A DNA stretch of 64,000 nt from Ascidiaceihabitans sp029251465 (GTDB taxonomy: Bacteria; Pseudomonadota; Alphaproteobacteria; Rhodobacterales; Rhodobacteraceae). The stretch spans positions 620,001-684,000 of the forward strand of contig NZ_CP170633.1 in the NCBI RefSeq assembly GCF_042932805.1. The letters are read 5' to 3'. The position numbers and the translations under genes are program-made. Shown piece by piece: positions 61,094 to 64,000 of this stretch. The notes under the pieces are model-generated. The model worked only from the letters and a program-made list of their open reading frames with translations, ran no database searches and had not been told where the DNA came from. The stretch's first letter is position 1, and the number at the start of each line of letters is the position of its first letter.

Positions 61094-62115
61094 CTATTTG
61101 GTACCTTTTGTCCCATTCAGAAAAACATACCGATCTTTTGCGTCATTTAGTTGTTTTTCCGTCTTTGTCATATTGCTCATTGCCAGACATTTCAGGTCAT
61201 TTCCGGTCTTGTCGAAGAAATCGCCAATTCCCTCAATGTCCACACCATTCAACGCGGCCAGTGAGATACTGGTTCCCAAAATGTTGCGGATAAGAACGGA
61301 AATGTGTGTTTCTTTGTGGATCTCTTTTATCGGGTTTGGATCAGCCCCACTGTGCATTTCCAGTAAGTCATCGTTCATTTCAGCAATCACCTTTGCCCAA
61401 ATCAGATGGTTCGGCCAACGGCTACGATTGGGGTCACTGTTGGGGGCGGTGTAGCGCACGGTTTCGCCCGTTTGTCGGACAAGATCGCCAAATAGATCGA
61501 ACAACTGCCCCCATGTGCGGATGCCCCATGTGTCCTTTAGGTAGTCTTTGCCCGCCCGAAATTCGACCCGCCATACACGGCTTATGTCCGGCTGTGTGGC
61601 GTCGATGAAATGATCCGCGTTCTCTACATAAGGTAACGTAACGGGGGAGGCGTCAGGCCCACTCTCCCTACGTACTGTTACATAACGTAGGGGCGGCAGG
61701 TTTTGCTTACGTAACGTATCGTTCCAGATCGCCCACCAATAGGTTTTGGAGCGCGCAATCACTTCGGCGCGTTTGTCGTACACAATGACTTGGCGGTTTG
61801 GCATTTTGCCCAAGGTGACGGATGTGGTGCGCCCTGACTTGCCGTTCACGGCTTTGTCCGTGTCGGTGATGTAATCACGCCGACCGGTGCCACTGTGCAT
61901 GACAAAATGTTCCGGTTGTAACGTGAACGACGGTGCAAACACATCAACGCAGAAATCGACGCGGGCGATACTGACGTCATCGGCTTGGAAGCGGATACCC
62001 CAAGCGGCCAGCGTGTCCTCAACATGCGCCTTGGCACGGCCTAGTCCATACAACGCGAGGTGCCTTGAGCCGATATTGATGCGGACGCCCCATGGGTCTT
62101 TGGGGTGAGGGCGCT
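61094..62115 (-). pseudogene. Replication-initiation (Rep_trans-like) protein, 5' truncated
   Basis: About 340 residues without a native start; the frame enters from the IS3 remnant. Recognisable features: INIGSRHLALYGLGRA-type start, VSIARVDFCVDVF (acidic/His-like metal region) and QVIVYDKRAEVI with the catalytic-type Tyr, WRVEFRAGKDYLK. The family includes rolling-circle replication initiators of plasmids and phages. Breaks at about 62110 where IS sequence begins. Likely inactive. Confidence 0.65.
61631..61720. repeat. ACGTAAC-type palindromic repeats within the rep gene
   Basis: GGTAACGTAACGG (from 61632), the inverted repeat CCTACGT (61667-61673) / ACGTAGG (61685-61691), and TTACGTAA (61708-61715) followed by CGTAT. 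Clustering within 90 bases looks like an origin or Rep-binding array. Confidence 0.45.
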
Positions 62116-62537
62116 TGGTCCATGCAATCGCGCATGACGACAGATCTCGCTCTTCAGGCTCTGTTAGCTGCTGTTTGGCGGCGCAAACCAAAGACCAAGG
62201 TGATGATCCATTCTGATCAAGGATCGCAGTTCACGGGCAAAGAGTGGCAATCGTTCCTGGACAAACACAATCTGGATGCCAGCATGAGCAGACGTGGGAA
62301 CTGCCATGACAATGCGGTGGCTGAAAGCTTCTTCCAGCTTTTGAAACGGGAACGCGTCAGGCGGCGGACATATGTCACACGCGACGCAGCAAGACAGGAC
62401 GTGTTCGACTACATCGAGATGTTCTACAACCCGACCCGCAAGCACACCAACAACGGCATGCTGTCGCCAGTTGACTATGAAACAGAACAAAGAAAAATGA
62501 ACAAGGCAGGCGTCTAGGAAACTAGGGGCACCTCAAA
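62112..62537 (+). mobile_element. IS3-family remnant: C-terminal part of orfB
   Basis: The last 130 residues of a rve-type transposase: SMQSRMTTDLALQALLAAVW, HSDQGSQFTG, MSRRGNCHDNAVAESFFQLL with the catalytic Glu, and FYNPTRKHTNNGMLSPVDYE. The first two-thirds of the IS are missing. TAG at 62515-62517 and a typical end (GTCTAGGAAACTAGGGGCAC) follow. Replaces the 5' end of the rep gene. Confidence 0.8.
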
Positions 62538-62777
62538 ACGAACCGTCGCCATACTTCGGTTCATTTGCGCATACCGATACCTATCGGTGAAGCAAGTGGC
62601 GACGATGGTGGGTGTGCGTTCATACTCATTTGCACTTACTATGACGACTTCAGTCGTTACAATCTTTCTATGGAAAGGGTGGAAAATTCCAATGTTTCAA
62701 GGTTGGCTTGTCTTGGTGCCAAACCTCAACTGAACTTGGGAATCGTTTGAGAGAAGACAGGACGCAAGCGTTACACG

Positions 62778-63221
62778 TCAGAAGCGATCGAAAATTAGCA
62801 TATAAGCGCCAGTTCCAAGGAAAACGGTCGCAAATGCTAAAATGACGCCACCCATGATGAAATGACCTGGTCCCGGATAGCGGACTGCGGTTCGATCATT
62901 TGGGTTTGCCAAAACTTCATCTTGTCGCCCGATCGGATAATTCCAGTTCGTCGCCCCCGCGGCCGTCTCTCCTTGATATTTCACGCCGTCCGACCCTTTA
63001 TACTCATAAGTCGGGTAGTAGGTATATCTGCTCGGCATATCATCTGTGCCCGACGTGTATTCCTGTCTGATGGAAACGATGGTGCCCATGACACGCTCGG
63101 CGCCTTTGCTGAACTTCAAAGCGGTTCTAATCACGGTCACACCCGCCCAAAGCAAAAGCAAAGGCACGATCACAAACACCACGAATATGATGAGCTTCAC
63201 CCAAATCGGTAGGTCTTCCAT
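62778..63221 (-). CDS. DUF3592-family membrane protein
   Basis: 147 residues. N-terminal membrane segment VKLIIFVVFVIVPLLLLWAG, central beta-rich DUF3592 region (GTIVSIRQEYTSG, YYPTYEYKGSDGVKYQG, YPIGRQDEVLANPND), and C-terminal segment GGVILAFATVFLGTGAYMLI. Function unknown. Single gene. Confidence 0.82.
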   Translation of the reverse strand: MEDLPIWVKLIIFVVFVIVPLLLLWAGVTVIRTALKFSKGAERVMGTIVSIRQEYTSGTDDMPSRYTYYPTYEYKGSDGVKYQGETAAGATNWNYPIGRQDEVLANPNDRTAVRYPGPGHFIMGGVILAFATVFLGTGAYMLIFDRF

Positions 63222-63637
63222 TGTGGGTCCATTCCTATTGTTTTTGCCGAGATATTCTCGTCTATCAGAAAAGGCATAGGGTCCGTGGCCAGCACAAGCA
63301 ATTGTCCCTTAGCAGGACTTGTTCTTAGGACCTCGACTATTCCAGCCTACCGGAATTGGTCGCCAGAACCGCACGCTAGCACGGTGCTGGCTGACAAGAT
63401 ACGCTGTTCTTTTCTGGATGCTTAAGTGCCAGTCAATGTATCAACAATCGCGGTTGATCAAACTGCCGTCCGGCGCTGTTGTATTGCACGCCGTTGCATG
63501 TTCCAAATTACGGGATTCTAACCATTCCGCGTCAGTCATAACCGCTCTGGTCAGGAGCGCGATGAACAAGCCTTGGGGCCCCATTTTCACAACTTTAGTG
63601 TAACGCCTTGCACAACCATTTTTTGCGCAGCGGATTG
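63222..63637. other. 416-base stretch, no secure gene
   Basis: On the minus strand 63441-63584 could encode 47 residues starting MGPQGLFIALLTRAVMTDAE and ending GSLINRDC, but support is weak. Otherwise nothing seen. Confidence 0.4.
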
Positions 63638-63865
63638 TTATGACGGCGAAGGGTACTCTCCTGTCATGGCAATGCACCAGACCGTTCCCGGCACTCCTTC
63701 GAATATCTCGTACATGTCCGGCAACGCAAAATGGTCCCGTCCGTTTCCACCGTAATTATTGCTGATAACTGAGAACAAACTCTCATTGCCGGTTATACTG
63801 ACGATGCTTCCATCGCTTCCATCCGCTTTTTGGAACCCAGACGGGCAGGTTGAACCATTCATCAT
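63638..63865 (-). CDS. Miniature tail-collar-domain protein
   Basis: 75 residues: TCPSGFQKADGSDGSIVSIT, then ESLFSVISNNYGGNGRDHFALPDM, written LFSVISNNYGGNG plus FALPDM, the hallmark of phage tail-collar/microcystin-dependent proteins, and the family's C-terminal VWCIAMTGEYPS. The normal middle of about 80-100 residues is missing, so the two conserved ends are joined. Could be a natural mini-form or internal deletion. Confidence 0.65.
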   Translation of the reverse strand: MMNGSTCPSGFQKADGSDGSIVSITGNESLFSVISNNYGGNGRDHFALPDMYEIFEGVPGTVWCIAMTGEYPSPS

Positions 63866-63876
63866 TACGATTTCAC

Positions 63877-63999
63877 CTAAGTATTGGGGCCATTAGAGCC
63901 AGTGTTGGACGTTGCGTCACACCAGCGAAGTGGCAATTTCCACGTTCCCCAAGGGTCGACTTCCTGAAAGCGTCGCAGCTCGATGTCGCTGCGCAATCT
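63877..63999 (-). CDS. Possible C-terminal end of a gene running off the window
   Basis: 41 codons open to the edge, ending TAG: ELRRFQEVDPWGTWKLPLRW then SNTGSNGPNT. Plausible protein composition, 11 bases upstream of the collar gene, but another frame is open as well. Confidence 0.3.
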   Translation of the reverse strand, partial: RLRSDIELRRFQEVDPWGTWKLPLRWCDATSNTGSNGPNT

Positions 64000-64000
64000 A

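Noticed and set aside
63441..63584. Possible 47-residue gene MGPQGLFIALL...
   Set aside because: Weak start context and no homology clue; not strong enough to list as a gene.

Overview
The window looks like a Roseobacter-group alphaproteobacterium (Rhodobacteraceae). The reasons are the aat-accC-accB order, a DUF2312 gene, a FliM/FliN-like protein of the type seen in this family, a RamB/ScfR-like regulator beside a symporter-kinase, Ti-type TraA/TraC/TraD genes, and a complete HMP-salvage thiamine operon. No species is claimed.

Left part (1 to about 20 kb) is ordinary core genome. It holds the end of aat plus biotin carboxylase and BCCP of acetyl-CoA carboxylase, an acyl-CoA ligase and an RTX-repeat protein. 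A five-gene amino-acid/amide-type ABC transporter follows, then a divergent ScfR/RamB-like regulator, a single-domain response regulator and a large SSS-histidine kinase. After these come a FliM-like protein, a DUF442 sulfurtransferase with a split YeeE/YedE pair, DUF2312, and a hypothetical protein just before tRNA-Thr(TGT).

Middle part (20097-57309) is an integrated island of about 37 kb. It is bounded by an 18-bp direct repeat of the tRNA-Thr 3' end, and each end carries a TATCCCCC-type repeat on its inner side. The right end holds the machinery: a P4-type integrase, TraC, TraD, a Q-type oriT, the relaxase-helicase TraA and an AlpA-like protein. There is no mating-pore operon and no TraG, so it looks mobilizable rather than self-transmissible. 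Cargo from left to right: an IS1182 element; a two-gene DUF4365 nuclease-like pair; a LysR-controlled CmcJ/SDR/2OG-oxygenase cluster; a divergent SDR/AraC pair; a copper/periplasmic-oxidase operon (His-rich protein, lipoprotein, TolC, multicopper oxidase, cupredoxin-CusF, cytochrome c, frameshifted sialidase-like gene); a lone small recombinase; HxlR facing an MddA-like methyltransferase and an OsmC protein; a Nudix hydrolase with a pyrophosphatase-domain fusion of unknown purpose; and the TPP-riboswitch-led operon thiD-thiO-thiS-thiG-thiE-thiF-thiY-tenA-thiZ-tenA(E)-thiX.

Right part (57.3-64 kb) is also accessory. It contains the probable original terminator of the tRNA gene, a single-chain restriction-modification enzyme with a small membrane partner, a replication-initiation gene cut by an IS3-family remnant, a DUF3592 membrane protein and a miniature tail-collar-domain protein.

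The best candidates for undescribed biology are the Nudix plus pyrophosphatase-fusion pair, the DUF4365 pair, and the CmcJ/SDR/2OG-oxygenase cluster.
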